Assembly (NCBI RefSeq): GCF_014202765.1
Contig: NZ_JACHHN010000008.1
Span: 62,001-126,000 of the forward strand
Direction of reading: 5' to 3'
Length of the DNA stretch: 64,000 bases
Source of the DNA: Silvimonas terrae
Lineage (GTDB): Bacteria > Pseudomonadota > Gammaproteobacteria > Burkholderiales > Chitinibacteraceae
Shown: one piece after another, positions 18,252-27,124 of the stretch
Numbering within the stretch: position 1 is the stretch's first letter
Layout of the letters: every line of letters starts with the position of its first letter
The notes under the pieces: model-generated
Seen by the model: the letters and a program-made list of their open reading frames with translations, nothing else
Database searches by the model: none
What the model was told of the DNA's origin: nothing
Translations under genes and position numbers: made by a program

Positions 18252-18431
18252 TGGTTGCAACCGCGCGCAACCCGATGCTTGTCCCAGAAGTATTTTCTCG
18301 TAAGTCATGATTTGCAGTTCATTCTTGCCGCTTTTCTGATTCATCCAGTGTTTCCTTGCGTGATTATTCCGGCTTCCTGACGGTTTTTTGCCAGCATAGG
18401 ATCGGCCGATCCATATGCGTGCGAGGAAATC

Positions 18432-19106
18432 ATGGCCGTTCAGGCGTATCACCTCTCCCTGCCGGGGCTCAAATCAGAGCAAGGCAATGCAATCCAGGTT
18501 TCTGTCCACTCCCTCAGCATTGAAGAAACCCTGGGGCAGCCTTATCAACTGACGCTGACCGTCACCACGCCGTCCTCGCTGGACATGCTGCAGGTGCTGG
18601 ACCGCTCCGCCGTGTTTACCGTCTGCCCGGTCGATGAGGCCGCTCTGGCAGATGGCCTGTCGCTGACCGAAGCCACTGGCCAACCCGTGCGCACCTGGGC
18701 CGGGGTAATCCGCAGCGCCACCCGTGTGAGTTTCAGCGCTGATGAAACCCTCTACGAACTGATCATGGCCCCGCGCCTGGCCAGATTGGCCGAAGTGAGC
18801 GATACCCGCCTGTACCAGAACCTGGATGTCCCCGGCCTGATCGACAAGGTCCTGCGTGAAGACATCGGTTTTACCGGTCAGGACTTCCAGATCAAAACCA
18901 CCCGCGCTTACCCGGTGTTTGAGCATGCCATGCGCTGGAAAGAATCCGGGCTGGATTTCCTCAAGCGCCAGGCAGAGAGCTGTGGCCTGTTTTACTACTT
19001 CATCCAGCAAGACGACCGGGAAGTGGTTGTCTTTGCGGATGCTCAGCCTGTGGACCTGCAAAGAGCCGGTATGGCCCCAAGCCATTGCAGACGCCTGCCT
19101 GGTTGA
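18432..19106 (+). pseudogene. vgrG: vgrG, truncated after the N-terminal gp27-like domain
   Basis: VgrG forms the spike of the type VI secretion tube. Residues 1-205 match the start of a VgrG (GNAIQVSVHSLSIEETLGQPY, and the gp27/Phage_GPD core with ESGLDFLKRQAESCGLFYYF). A full VgrG has 600-900 residues with OB-fold and beta-spike needle. Here the frame breaks up around base 19060 and stops at 19106 after a nonsense tail, so needle and effector-loading parts are gone. A good ribosome site (GAGGAA) and start remain. It probably cannot make a working spike; best read as an internal deletion remnant. Confidence 0.85.
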
Positions 19107-19299
19107 TCCAGATGATGCATTTGCCCGCCCCCTGCCCGCAGAACCGGTCGGCTTGGCCTATGGCGTAGAACGCCACAAGCGGGACTGGGGCTGGATCAGC
19201 AGTGCCCGGCAATACGCCCCGGACAAACTCGCCCAATGGCAACCGCTCTACCAGCCGGTGGAAGATGCCGCACAAAAACGGTATCCGACCGATATGTGA
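19053..19299 (+). pseudogene. C-terminal tail of an unidentified gene joined to the vgrG remnant
   Basis: In the frame one base ahead of vgrG, about 78 residues (from KEPVWPQAIADACLV to AAQKRYPTDM, stop at 19299) look like genuine protein: normal composition, tryptophan-rich, and GC-biased third positions like neighbouring genes. No start codon or ribosome site precedes it, so it is the end of a gene whose front was lost in the same event that cut vgrG. By position it would be a VgrG-linked effector or accessory protein, but I do not recognise the family. Confidence 0.6.
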
Positions 19300-19362
19300 G
19301 TTCCGGGACGTTATTCGGGGGTCCGGACTACGCAATAGCCAATAAATAACCAGGGGAAATGA

Positions 19363-20736
19363 ATGTCGAACATTACAAATGCGGCACTCGAAGTGCAGAA
19401 TCCGCAAGAGATTATCGATCAAGCCATCAGCCGGGCCGGTGCTGTTGCCATGCTGGCCGCTTTTGGCTTTGTAACGGTAGAGAAATATGAGGAAGCAAGT
19501 GCCTTTCTGAAGACTCACCCGGAAGTAACATTTGACAATGATGATTTTGCAGCGACACTGCGCTGGCTTGAAGATTATCAATATACAGACGCAGCAACAG
19601 TGGCACAGCATAAGCAACAGTTACTTGACCTGTGCAATGAGCCTACGCATGAGCATGTCATGTTTCTTAATGTGTATCGGTCTATTGATCCTGAATTGTT
19701 CGATCAGAAACTCAAAGAAATACACTGCCTGGATATTGTCAATACTTTTGAAGTCGCGGGTTTTTTTGAATCCGACATCAAAGAAAATATTCTGCATAAA
19801 CTGAAAAATGATGATTTCTCCTGTTTACGAAACACAGAGGAGCGTTGTCATTATTTTCTGGAATGGCTAATAGAAAACCAGTATACGTCAGTAGAAAAGA
19901 AAGAGAGAATTATTGCTGAACTCCTCAAAAAGCAACCCCAGGACGTTGAGCAGTTTGAAGTATATATTTCAATGCTGGTCAATATGCGGAGCATAGACCG
20001 GGAGCGTTGTAATTTCCGGATTCAGACATTACTGGCGCAAAGGTATTTACACTTGTTGGTGGACAACAATATTTTGCATCAAGCACTTGATGATGCATCA
20101 TTTTCTCGTCTCGTTGAAAATGGTCCACGTCTTTTGCCCGCAGATCTTTCGGTAAATATTATGGGGCGCTTGTCTGGTAATACAGATCTTCAGCCCTTGC
20201 TTGCCTGGTTGTTTGCCGAAGGCATGGCGGAACCAGTGCAAGTTGAGGACGCCATTTGTAAATTACTTGAAAACGACGAAGCTCCTATTGAAGTTTTAAT
20301 GGAATTAAAAAGTCTGGATAGGAAAAAATTTGAAACGCGCATTAAATATGTTGCAATAAGAGGATTGTTGTTATTGTTGAATGTTTATAAATACATCCCA
20401 GATGAAAACCTGGATACAGCGATTTTAGCAATGGAAAGATACGGGCCAACCCTGGAATTTGGTGATGTAGATATAAGCGAGATCATTGATTGGCTGTTAA
20501 ATGAAAATCTGACAACGAGCGCCCATATTGAATATGCAACAAATATTTTACTGAAAGATGACAAAACTAACTCTAATCAGCAAATTTTGCTTTTGTCACA
20601 ACTTAAATCTATAAATCCTGCTTTATTTGAATCCAGAATAACGGAGCTTCAAAAAAAGGAAATAAAAAAGCTAAATTTGAAATTGGCGTTACAAATTTTA
20701 GTTGTGGTTTTGTTTGCACTCTGGCTTTTCTTCTGA
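19363..20736 (+). CDS. AT-rich protein of four internal repeats with C-terminal membrane anchor, unknown function
   Basis: 457 residues, no family recognised. The sequence is built of four units of roughly 100-110 residues. Each unit has a helix with Trp-Leu (RWLEDYQYT at 68, EWLIENQYT at 168, AWLFAEGM at 282, DWLLNENLT at 377), and about 40 residues later a SID-like segment (RSIDPELF at 106, RSIDRERC at 209, KSLDRKKF at 316, KSINPALF at 415). This suggests an all-helical solenoid. The last 19 residues are a hydrophobic helix (tail anchor). There is no signal peptide. Codons are far AT-richer than in neighbours, a sign of transfer. Start supported by AGGGGA. Its place between vgrG and PAAR suggests a type VI effector, adaptor or immunity protein. 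Confidence 0.75.
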   Translation: MSNITNAALEVQNPQEIIDQAISRAGAVAMLAAFGFVTVEKYEEASAFLKTHPEVTFDNDDFAATLRWLEDYQYTDAATVAQHKQQLLDLCNEPTHEHVMFLNVYRSIDPELFDQKLKEIHCLDIVNTFEVAGFFESDIKENILHKLKNDDFSCLRNTEERCHYFLEWLIENQYTSVEKKERIIAELLKKQPQDVEQFEVYISMLVNMRSIDRERCNFRIQTLLAQRYLHLLVDNNILHQALDDASFSRLVENGPRLLPADLSVNIMGRLSGNTDLQPLLAWLFAEGMAEPVQVEDAICKLLENDEAPIEVLMELKSLDRKKFETRIKYVAIRGLLLLLNVYKYIPDENLDTAILAMERYGPTLEFGDVDISEIIDWLLNENLTTSAHIEYATNILLKDDKTNSNQQILLLSQLKSINPALFESRITELQKKEIKKLNLKLALQILVVVLFALWLFF

Positions 20737-20792
20737 AAGCGTATGGCAAGCAGATTCTCTATGAACGAATATAAATTTGGGGTGCAGCAAAG

Positions 20793-21050
20793 ATGCCTTC
20801 TCTTGTGTATGTTGGCGATAAAACCAGCCATGGCGGCGTAGTGCTCAGTGGTTCTGCCCGTGTCACCAAAGATGGCCGTGGTGCGGCCCGTAAAACCGAC
20901 CGGGTGTCGTGCCCCAAGTGCGGTGAGAACATGATTGTGCAGGGCGACGACAAGATTCGCGACGGGGATCTGCCGCTGGCGTTTCATGGTTACAAAACCG
21001 CCTGTGGTGCTACGCTGATTGCATCAACCAGCAATACAGGGTCGGCGTAA
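20793..21050 (+). CDS. PAAR-domain protein (type VI secretion tip)
   Basis: 85 residues, the length of a stand-alone PAAR protein. It forms the sharp metal-binding cone on top of VgrG and can carry effectors. The opening GDKTSHGGVVLSGS and the glycine-rich turns with Cys and His residues (VSCPKCGENM, FHGYKTACGATL) match PAAR proteins of the DUF4150/PAAR type. No effector domain is fused. The next gene begins 3 bases after the stop, indicating one transcript. Confidence 0.88.
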   Translation: MPSLVYVGDKTSHGGVVLSGSARVTKDGRGAARKTDRVSCPKCGENMIVQGDDKIRDGDLPLAFHGYKTACGATLIASTSNTGSA

Positions 21051-21053
21051 ATC

Positions 21054-21809
21054 ATGCCTTTTGATCTGGACCAGATTAGCCCGGTAGAAGCGGTGCCCCC
21101 TATCCGGATTGGCTGGGGCAAGTGGCTGTTGTTGCTGGTGTTGATGATGGGGGCAGGGGCAGCGGCGCTACTATTGGGTGCCCCCAAGCTGTTACCTACC
21201 GCGCCCGTGTTGCTGTGGCTGGCCATTGTGGGCGTGCCTGCGCTGCTCTGGCTCATATTGTTGTGCTTTGCCATCGGTCATCAGCAGTCACTGCAGACGG
21301 ACGTCAAAGACGCCAATCTGCAACGCCAGATTGAAATGGCCAATACCGTTAACGTGGCGGGGATACCGCTGGCGGTACTGGCTGCCGCCTACCGGGTTGA
21401 TGCTGCAGCAGTAAAGATTTCCAGCGGAACCATAGCGGCTCGGCAGATTCGGCGCATGCCTCAATTGCGCTACAGCAAAGATGCCCAAACCGTGGATGCA
21501 CGCTGGCTGGAGGCGCCCGGCAGGGTCTGGTTGCCGGAGATGCCGGAGCAAGCCCGCCATGAAGCCGTGCTGGCTTGGGTGCTCCAGGATTTGTTCAGGC
21601 AGCTTCAACCTGCACTGGCTGCATTGCCGGAAGGAACACCGGTCCAGATCCATCTGCACGCCGACACGCGGGTTTCTGATGAATCTGTGCAGACCTTGTG
21701 GCAGGAGGCTGGCGCTGAATATGCCCGCCATCTGCATCTGGCTTTGCCCGTGGTGTCTGCTGAGTTGCCAGACCTGGCCGCTGTGGAGCGCTGGCTGTGG
21801 AGTCCGTAG
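21054..21809 (+). CDS. Two-helix membrane protein of the type VI locus (N-terminal part of a split gene?)
   Basis: 251 residues: two transmembrane helices (about 22-44 and 51-74) and a soluble C-terminal region. Not a recognised family. The frame ends at 21809, but a second good frame starts at 21797 and continues the same type of sequence (...ERWLW then VEDPQQVPVMLICAVQLH), so the two probably were, or are in relatives, one protein of about 425 residues broken by a one-base frameshift. Otherwise they are translationally coupled through the 13-base overlap. Located between PAAR and the TssM-like gene. Confidence 0.65.
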   Translation: MPFDLDQISPVEAVPPIRIGWGKWLLLLVLMMGAGAAALLLGAPKLLPTAPVLLWLAIVGVPALLWLILLCFAIGHQQSLQTDVKDANLQRQIEMANTVNVAGIPLAVLAAAYRVDAAAVKISSGTIAARQIRRMPQLRYSKDAQTVDARWLEAPGRVWLPEMPEQARHEAVLAWVLQDLFRQLQPALAALPEGTPVQIHLHADTRVSDESVQTLWQEAGAEYARHLHLALPVVSAELPDLAAVERWLWSP

Positions 21810-22324
21810 AAGACCCGCAGCAGGTGCCGGTCATGCTGATCTGTGCGGTCCAGTTGCACCGCCTTCTGAATGAGTTGCCCCCCGAGGGCAGTGCAGAAGC
21901 CGCAGTGATGCTACTGCTGGCCGGGACTACAGCCGTGCAACGCTTTGGTTTGCGCCCCCTTGGCGCACTGCACCGGCCTGAGCGCCGTTCAACCGACCGG
22001 ATACCGCATGGGTTACGGCATGCCCTGAGCTGGAGTGCGTTGACTGGCGAAACCATCGTGGACCAGTGGCTCACTGGCGGTGCGGAGTCTGCGGCGCAGC
22101 AAGCGCTATTGAGTGCTTACGAAGATGACCCGGTTGGTGTGGCTAAAACGCCAGAGTTGGCCGGTCAGCATGACCTGGATCGGGCGATCGGCAACACCGG
22201 GCTGGCCAGTGAGTGGTTGACGGTGGCCTTGGCTGCCGAACATCTGGCAGTCACGGGCACCCCTCAACTGATTTCCCCCGAGACCAAGGGCCAGCTCACG
22301 CTGGCGGTGCTCACCCCTTTTTGA
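21797..22324 (+). CDS. Continuation of the preceding type VI locus protein (frameshifted or coupled)
   Basis: 175 residues without membrane segments, beginning with ATG inside the end of the previous gene and ending 27 bases before the TssM-like gene. The sequence (LICAVQLHRLLNELPPEGSAEAAVMLLLAG...) is of normal coding quality. No ribosome site of note precedes the ATG, which speaks for a frameshift in one ancestral gene rather than a separate one. Function unknown. Confidence 0.55.
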   Translation: MESVEDPQQVPVMLICAVQLHRLLNELPPEGSAEAAVMLLLAGTTAVQRFGLRPLGALHRPERRSTDRIPHGLRHALSWSALTGETIVDQWLTGGAESAAQQALLSAYEDDPVGVAKTPELAGQHDLDRAIGNTGLASEWLTVALAAEHLAVTGTPQLISPETKGQLTLAVLTPF

Positions 22325-22351
22325 TGTCCCCACTAAAAAACGATACTGCAC

Positions 22352-25300
22352 ATGCTTACAAAACTGAACTTCAAATATCTCGGCCTGGCGTTGTTACTGG
22401 TGGGGCTGGTCGGGGCAATTTATATTTTTGGCAGCTATATCGGGCTGGATACGCCCGACCAGAAGAAAAGTGCAGCAGCTATCCTGGTCGCTGGGGTAAC
22501 GGTGGTCATGATGTGTCTGCAGGCGGGACGGTTTTACTCGCGCCGTACGCAGGCGATCAGGGCTACGGGTACAGCCAAAGTCGGTGACAAGGAAACAGAA
22601 CGGAAACAGGCAGAAGCAGAAAAAGCACGCCAGGCCTGGCACACCCAACTGCACCAATACCTCTCCACCCAATACAGCTGGCTGGAACGCCGCCGTAAAA
22701 CCTGGTTGTTCGTCCTGGGCGATCAGCGCCTGGTGCGCAACCAGTTCCCGTACCTGATCGAACAGCAGTGGCTGGATACACCGCAGGCCGTGCTGGTCTG
22801 GGCGGGTGTGGGTTCCGTCGCGCCGAAGGGCGGTTGGAGCCGGTTACGGGGTTGGTGGCGGCGGCCGGCGGCCGGCATTGTGCTGGTGGCCGATGGCATC
22901 ACAGCCGCTGGGGATGAACCGGCACAACTGGCGCAGGCTTGCGGGTTCGCCTTGCCGGTGCAGCTCTTGCTGGCCCCGCCCTTGCCGGGTCACCGGGCGG
23001 AGGAGGCCGCGCCGGTGGTGTTGGCCTCCGGATCGGGCCTGCGGGGCGGGGTTGTGCCGGGCTTGTTGCAACGCCTGGTGAGGCCGCTGGCACAGTCTGG
23101 TATTGCCGCCGTGTTGCAAGCACGGGAGGCCTCGTTTGATGCGCGGTTGTCCCGTTGGTTAGAGGCGGAACACACCCCGCTGGGCCGCTGGTTTACGCGG
23201 ATGACGGACCAGTTGCACCGCCGGCAGCGGCTGCACGGGGTGTGGTTTGCACCGACGCGTGCGGCGGTGTCGTCGCCAAGCCAGGAGGGTGGGGCGGAAC
23301 TGGCCGATGATCCGGCCGGCTACCGGGCGCGCGAAGCCGGCCGGGCGGTGGTGTTGCCGCCGTCCTGGCTGGGCCTGTTTGGTCGCGTGCGCCAACCGCG
23401 CGTCCGCTTCTCCAGACTGGATATATTCTGGTTCATGCTGACTGGCTGTGCGCTGGCGGTCATGGTGTGGTTGTTGATGGTATGGCAAGCCAACCGCATC
23501 CTGGTTCAGCAAGTGCGAACAGATGTCACAGCCCTGCACAATGCCAGAATCCTTGCAGAGGGCCTGCCTGCGCTGGTGGTGCTGCAAAACGACATGACCT
23601 TGCTGGAAAGCCGCATTGCCCGTTCATCGTGGTGGTCGCAGTTGGGCTTGCAGCATGATGCCGCCTTGTTGAATACCCTGTGGCAACCCTATGGTCTTGC
23701 TGCCAACAAGTGGCTGATGCAGCCGGTGCAATTCCAGCTGGCCCGGCAATTGAAAGCCCTGGACGCGGTGCCGCTGGATGGGGCTGCAGATCCGGACTCT
23801 GGCACATCTGGCGCAGATGCGGTGGGCCAGGCAGGGTACGACACCCTCAAAACCTGGCTGATGCTGGTGCAACCTGGCCATGCGGACAGTGGCTTCCTGA
23901 GTCCCCGTCTGGCCGGGGTCGGCAAGGTGGTCTGGCCGGCCCAGCCGGGAGACCGTATCGAGCAAATCGCCGCCTTCTACGCCAAACACCTGGCCGCCCA
24001 CCCGCAGTGGCGACTGGCAGGAGACGAGTCCCTGTTGTTCTCGGCAAGACAAACCCTGTCCGGGCTGATCGACGTCAAACAGGCCGAAGACACGCTTTAC
24101 CACCAGTTGCTGGACGAAACCAAAGCCCGTTATCCGGACCCGACCATGAGCGCCTTGTTGGGTGGCCGGGATTCGCGCGGCCTGTGGTCCGTACAGGGAC
24201 GCCTTCCTGGCACCTTCACCCGCCAGGCGTATGAAGGCTATGTCAAAGACAATATCGAGCGATTGTCAAAACAGACCGCCACATCGGGTGATTGGGTGCT
24301 GGGTCAGCAAACTGCGCGCACTGAAGAAAAACCGGAGGACATTGCTGCTGCACTGAACCGGCGTTACTTTGCCGACTTCGGTCATGCCTGGCAGGCCTTC
24401 CTCAATCGTATCGTCTGGGTGCCTGCCAGTAACCTCTCCGGCAACGCGGAACAACTGCGTGTCTATGCTGATGCCCAACAGTCCCCGCTGGCCGGTCTGA
24501 TGAAAACCATTGCCTGGCAAGCGCAGACCGGTGCACAGGCGCATAGCCTGGCTGATTCACTGGTCGACAAAGCGCGGAGTGTGTTCAAGGGCAAGGAAGA
24601 TAACCCGGCCCAGCCCCCCGCCCAGACCACGCCCAAAGACAGTGTGCCACTGGCAGACGCCTTTGGTCCGCTCTTGCGTCTGGTCAGTGAAGGCAATGGC
24701 ACTCAGGCCACCGACAACACCTTGAGTCTGCAACGCTATCTGGATCGCGTGAGCGCCACCCGCCTCAAGCTGGACCAGGTCAGTGCGGCCGCTGATCCGG
24801 ACGCATTTGCCCGGCAACTGGCGCAGAACCTGTTTCAGGGCCGTGCCAGTGATCTGGTGGACGCGCGGGATTACGCCCAACTGGTTGCCGCCAGCCTTGG
24901 CAGTGGTTACGCCGGTATGGGCCAGAACCTGTTCCTGGAACCGCTCGACCAGGGCTGGCGTACCCTTATCCGGCCGGCGGCGGCCAGCCTTGACTCGCTC
25001 TGGCAAACCAGCATTGTCCTCCCGTTCAACAGCACTTTCTCTGGTCGCTATCCCTTTAACGATAGTGATGCCGATGCCAGCCTGGCGGACCTGGCCCGGT
25101 TCCTTGGACCGCAAGGCAATGTCGCCCAGTTCGCGAGCACGCAGCTGGCCGGCATTCTGGAAAAGCAGGGCGACCAATGGGTGCCCAACCCGCTCTACGC
25201 CCAGGCCATGCGCTTTGATCCAGAGTTTCTCAATGCACTGAACAAGCTCACCTGGCTTTCCGGCCAGCTTTATGCGGAGGGAGACCTCAAGACCCGTTTC

Positions 25301-25759
25301 AGCCTCATGGCCCTGGGCGACCCGCAAGTCACGGACAGCCAGCTCAATATCGATGGCCAGATGCTCCATTACTTTAACCAGAAACCAAAGTGGCAAGACG
25401 TGACCTGGCCGGGCAACCCGCTCACCCAGCGCGGTCTGCTCACGTGGGATGCGTTGGCCACCGGTCTCAGAAAACAGAATGACTTTGCCGGCCCATGGGG
25501 GTTTATCCGACTGCTGGCCAAGGCAAAAACCGAACAGATCAACAAGAGTGACTGGCGCATCAACTGGGCCCTGGACGACGGCGTGACCTTGCATTACCTG
25601 CTACGCACGCAATCAGGCAGCGGCCCGCTGGCGCTGTTGCAACTGGATCATTTCAAGCTGCCACAGCGGTTGTTTGGGGCCAGCAATACCAAGCCGGTGG
25701 CGACGCGGGCCAGTGCAGTATCAGGTAGCTCTGGGGCGCATGCTGATCCAGCGAGCTGA
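22352..25759 (+). CDS. TssM/IcmF-related (ImcF) membrane protein, degenerate P-loop
   Basis: 1135 residues, similar in length to TssM, the inner-membrane scaffold of type VI secretion. Two N-terminal helices (about 9-30 and 42-58), a third near 355-380, then a long periplasmic region with the ImcF-related core. In TssM a Walker A site usually follows the second helix; here the equivalent segment (KTWLFVLGDQRLVRNQF, about 115-131) has no GxxGxGK, so nucleotide binding is unlikely. No other structural tss genes (tssB, C, F, G, K, L) are in the window, so this is a satellite paralogue that would modify or anchor a machine encoded elsewhere. Confidence 0.8.
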   Translation: MLTKLNFKYLGLALLLVGLVGAIYIFGSYIGLDTPDQKKSAAAILVAGVTVVMMCLQAGRFYSRRTQAIRATGTAKVGDKETERKQAEAEKARQAWHTQLHQYLSTQYSWLERRRKTWLFVLGDQRLVRNQFPYLIEQQWLDTPQAVLVWAGVGSVAPKGGWSRLRGWWRRPAAGIVLVADGITAAGDEPAQLAQACGFALPVQLLLAPPLPGHRAEEAAPVVLASGSGLRGGVVPGLLQRLVRPLAQSGIAAVLQAREASFDARLSRWLEAEHTPLGRWFTRMTDQLHRRQRLHGVWFAPTRAAVSSPSQEGGAELADDPAGYRAREAGRAVVLPPSWLGLFGRVRQPRVRFSRLDIFWFMLTGCALAVMVWLLMVWQANRILVQQVRTDVTALHNARILAEGLPALVVLQNDMTLLESRIARSSWWSQLGLQHDAALLNTLWQPYGLAANKWLMQPVQFQLARQLKALDAVPLDGAADPDSGTSGADAVGQAGYDTLKTWLMLVQPGHADSGFLSPRLAGVGKVVWPAQPGDRIEQIAAFYAKHLAAHPQWRLAGDESLLFSARQTLSGLIDVKQAEDTLYHQLLDETKARYPDPTMSALLGGRDSRGLWSVQGRLPGTFTRQAYEGYVKDNIERLSKQTATSGDWVLGQQTARTEEKPEDIAAALNRRYFADFGHAWQAFLNRIVWVPASNLSGNAEQLRVYADAQQSPLAGLMKTIAWQAQTGAQAHSLADSLVDKARSVFKGKEDNPAQPPAQTTPKDSVPLADAFGPLLRLVSEGNGTQATDNTLSLQRYLDRVSATRLKLDQVSAAADPDAFARQLAQNLFQGRASDLVDARDYAQLVAASLGSGYAGMGQNLFLEPLDQGWRTLIRPAAASLDSLWQTSIVLPFNSTFSGRYPFNDSDADASLADLARFLGPQGNVAQFASTQLAGILEKQGDQWVPNPLYAQAMRFDPEFLNALNKLTWLSGQLYAEGDLKTRFSLMALGDPQVTDSQLNIDGQMLHYFNQKPKWQDVTWPGNPLTQRGLLTWDALATGLRKQNDFAGPWGFIRLLAKAKTEQINKSDWRINWALDDGVTLHYLLRTQSGSGPLALLQLDHFKLPQRLFGASNTKPVATRASAVSGSSGAHADPAS

Positions 25760-25876
25760 TAGAGGGCATCTCCTCGATCCCCAAGTGGCATGGCAGTTGC
25801 AAGCTGCACGTATCAGCCCCATTTAGACTGGTGATCCGGATGCAAACAGAACCGGCCTGCTTTACTGGAGAGCACC

Positions 25877-26275
25877 ATGACAGACAAAGTTGTCAAAACA
25901 GATGCGCAATGGCGCGAACAACTCAGCCCGGAGCAATACCGCGTGACGCGTCAGGCGGGCACCGAGCGCCCGTTCAGTGGCGATTTGTATTACCGCAATG
26001 AAGACGGTGACTATCACTGTGTCTGCTGTAACGCCTTGCTGTTTCACTCTGGCACCAAGTTTGATGCCCATTGCGGCTGGCCCAGTTTTTGGGAAGAAGC
26101 CGTGCCCGGCGCCATCAAGCGTATTGAGGACTACACGCACGGTATGGTCCGCACGGAAGTGCGTTGCGCGCAATGCGACGCGCATCTGGGGCACGTTTTC
26201 CCGGACGGCCCGGAACCGACTGGCGAGCGTTATTGCATTAACTCGGTATCTATGACGTTCAAGCCGGAAAGCTGA
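25877..26275 (+). CDS. msrB: Peptide methionine-(R)-S-oxide reductase MsrB
   Basis: Repairs oxidised methionine (R-sulfoxide) in proteins using thioredoxin. 132 residues, complete. Structural zinc ligands Cys48, Cys51, Cys97 and Cys100, catalytic Cys120 in RYCINSVSM, and Cys66 as possible resolving residue. A strong ribosome site (TGGAGA) precedes ATG. Single gene with its own terminator. Cytoplasmic, no signal peptide. Confidence 0.96.
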   Translation: MTDKVVKTDAQWREQLSPEQYRVTRQAGTERPFSGDLYYRNEDGDYHCVCCNALLFHSGTKFDAHCGWPSFWEEAVPGAIKRIEDYTHGMVRTEVRCAQCDAHLGHVFPDGPEPTGERYCINSVSMTFKPES

Positions 26276-26295
26276 GACGGGACGTGTTGATCCAT

Positions 26296-26323
26296 AAAAA
26301 GCGGCGCACTGGCGCCGTTTTTT
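26296..26323 (+). terminator. Intrinsic terminator of msrB
   Basis: A 6-bp GC stem (26302-26307 with 26312-26317) extended by A-T pairs, ACTG loop and a T6 run, 20 bases past the msrB stop. Confidence 0.85.
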
Positions 26324-26351
26324 ATGGGTGCGCTCTAGACTCAACCAAGAG

Positions 26352-26600
26352 GATTGCCGTTGGGGTTGCCGTTGGGGTTGGTGTTGGGGTTGTTTTTGAC
26401 TTTCCCTCCCCGTTAAAGCCCAGCGCCGAGGGCGTGGAGGGAGACCTTAGGCTCCCGACCAACCGAGGGCAGCCCGGAGGGCCGCCAGGCTGGGGTCGCC
26501 TTTCTTTGGTTACTTTCTTTGGCGAAGCAAAGAAAGTAACGTGGGCCCGGCACCCCGGGTATCGAACGCCTTTCAACCCCGCGCCGAAGGTGCTAACACG
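26352..26600 (+). repeat. Dispersed intergenic repeat, copy A
   Basis: One of three related copies in the window (others at 50341-50692 and 57168-57402). Order of parts: GTTGCC/GTTGGG-type short repeats, a GC-rich segment with AGCGCCGAGGGCG, then a perfect 13-bp inverted repeat (26509-26521 with 26528-26540; GTTACTTTCTTTG and its complement), then a tail ending in a CCGCGCCG box. The loop is 6 bases here but 20 in the others. It carries no credible gene; short frames across it are artefacts of the repeat. Lies between msrB and the lipoprotein gene. Confidence 0.8.
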
Positions 26601-26652
26601 GTGTTCAAGCTTTTCTGGCCCCGTTCTGCAAAGGCCACCTGCGGTGGCCGAC

Positions 26653-26681
26653 TGGATTCCGGCTCAAGGCCGGAATGACGA
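26653..26681 (+). repeat. REP-like palindrome, identical to 57101-57129
   Basis: A 29-base palindromic unit (TGGATTCCGG, short loop, CCGGAATGACGA) that recurs exactly at 57101-57129. Of the dRS3/REP type common in intergenic DNA. Confidence 0.75.
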
Positions 26682-26728
26682 GGTAGTAGCGAGGTACACA
26701 TCTTATTCTTGCCAATATCTCAACCCAG

Positions 26729-26762
26729 AATTCCCGGCCATTCGGCCTTCATCCGGGCTACG
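26729..26762 (+). repeat. REP-like palindrome of the ATCCGGGCTACG type
   Basis: AATTCCCGGCC, a short loop and GGCC..ATCCGGGCTACG. The same family in either orientation is found at 50275-50308, 56894-56933 and 57016-57054. Confidence 0.65.
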
Positions 26763-26805
26763 ACGCTACAACACGCATTGCCAAGGCCACCTCTAGTGGC
26801 CGTAC

Positions 26806-26834
26806 TGGATTCCCGCTTTCGCGGGAACGACGAA
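26806..26834 (+). repeat. dRS3-like palindrome
   Basis: ATTCCC, eight bases, GGGAA followed by CGACGAAG; the arms CCCGC/GCGGG pair perfectly. Resembles the dRS3 repeats known from Neisseria. The rest of the stretch to 27124 shows no other feature apart from the lipoprotein promoter. Confidence 0.6.
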
Positions 26835-27124
26835 GCGGCAGGGAGAAATCTCCCCATGCTTGCCACCCTCAACATCAACACTCCCCGATTCCCTCCCCAA
26901 ACCCCGGTTTTTCCCAAAAAATCCCCTGCATATTCCTGCCTCATGCATGCTGCATAAATCCCGCATGTGGCATGTGGGCATTGTCCTGACGTCACTTTTA
27001 CGGTATCTATTTCCCCGAACGCAGTATTTGTGGTGGAACCGGGGCAGACCAGGTGCAAGGGCTGCGTTTGCAACCGCACAAAACAACATTAATCAAATCA
27101 ATATTGATATTCAGGAGCGTCCCA

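Noticed and set aside
26276-27124. Protein-coding gene between msrB and the lipoprotein
   Set aside because: All frames there are made of repeat DNA and lack ribosome sites or conserved composition.
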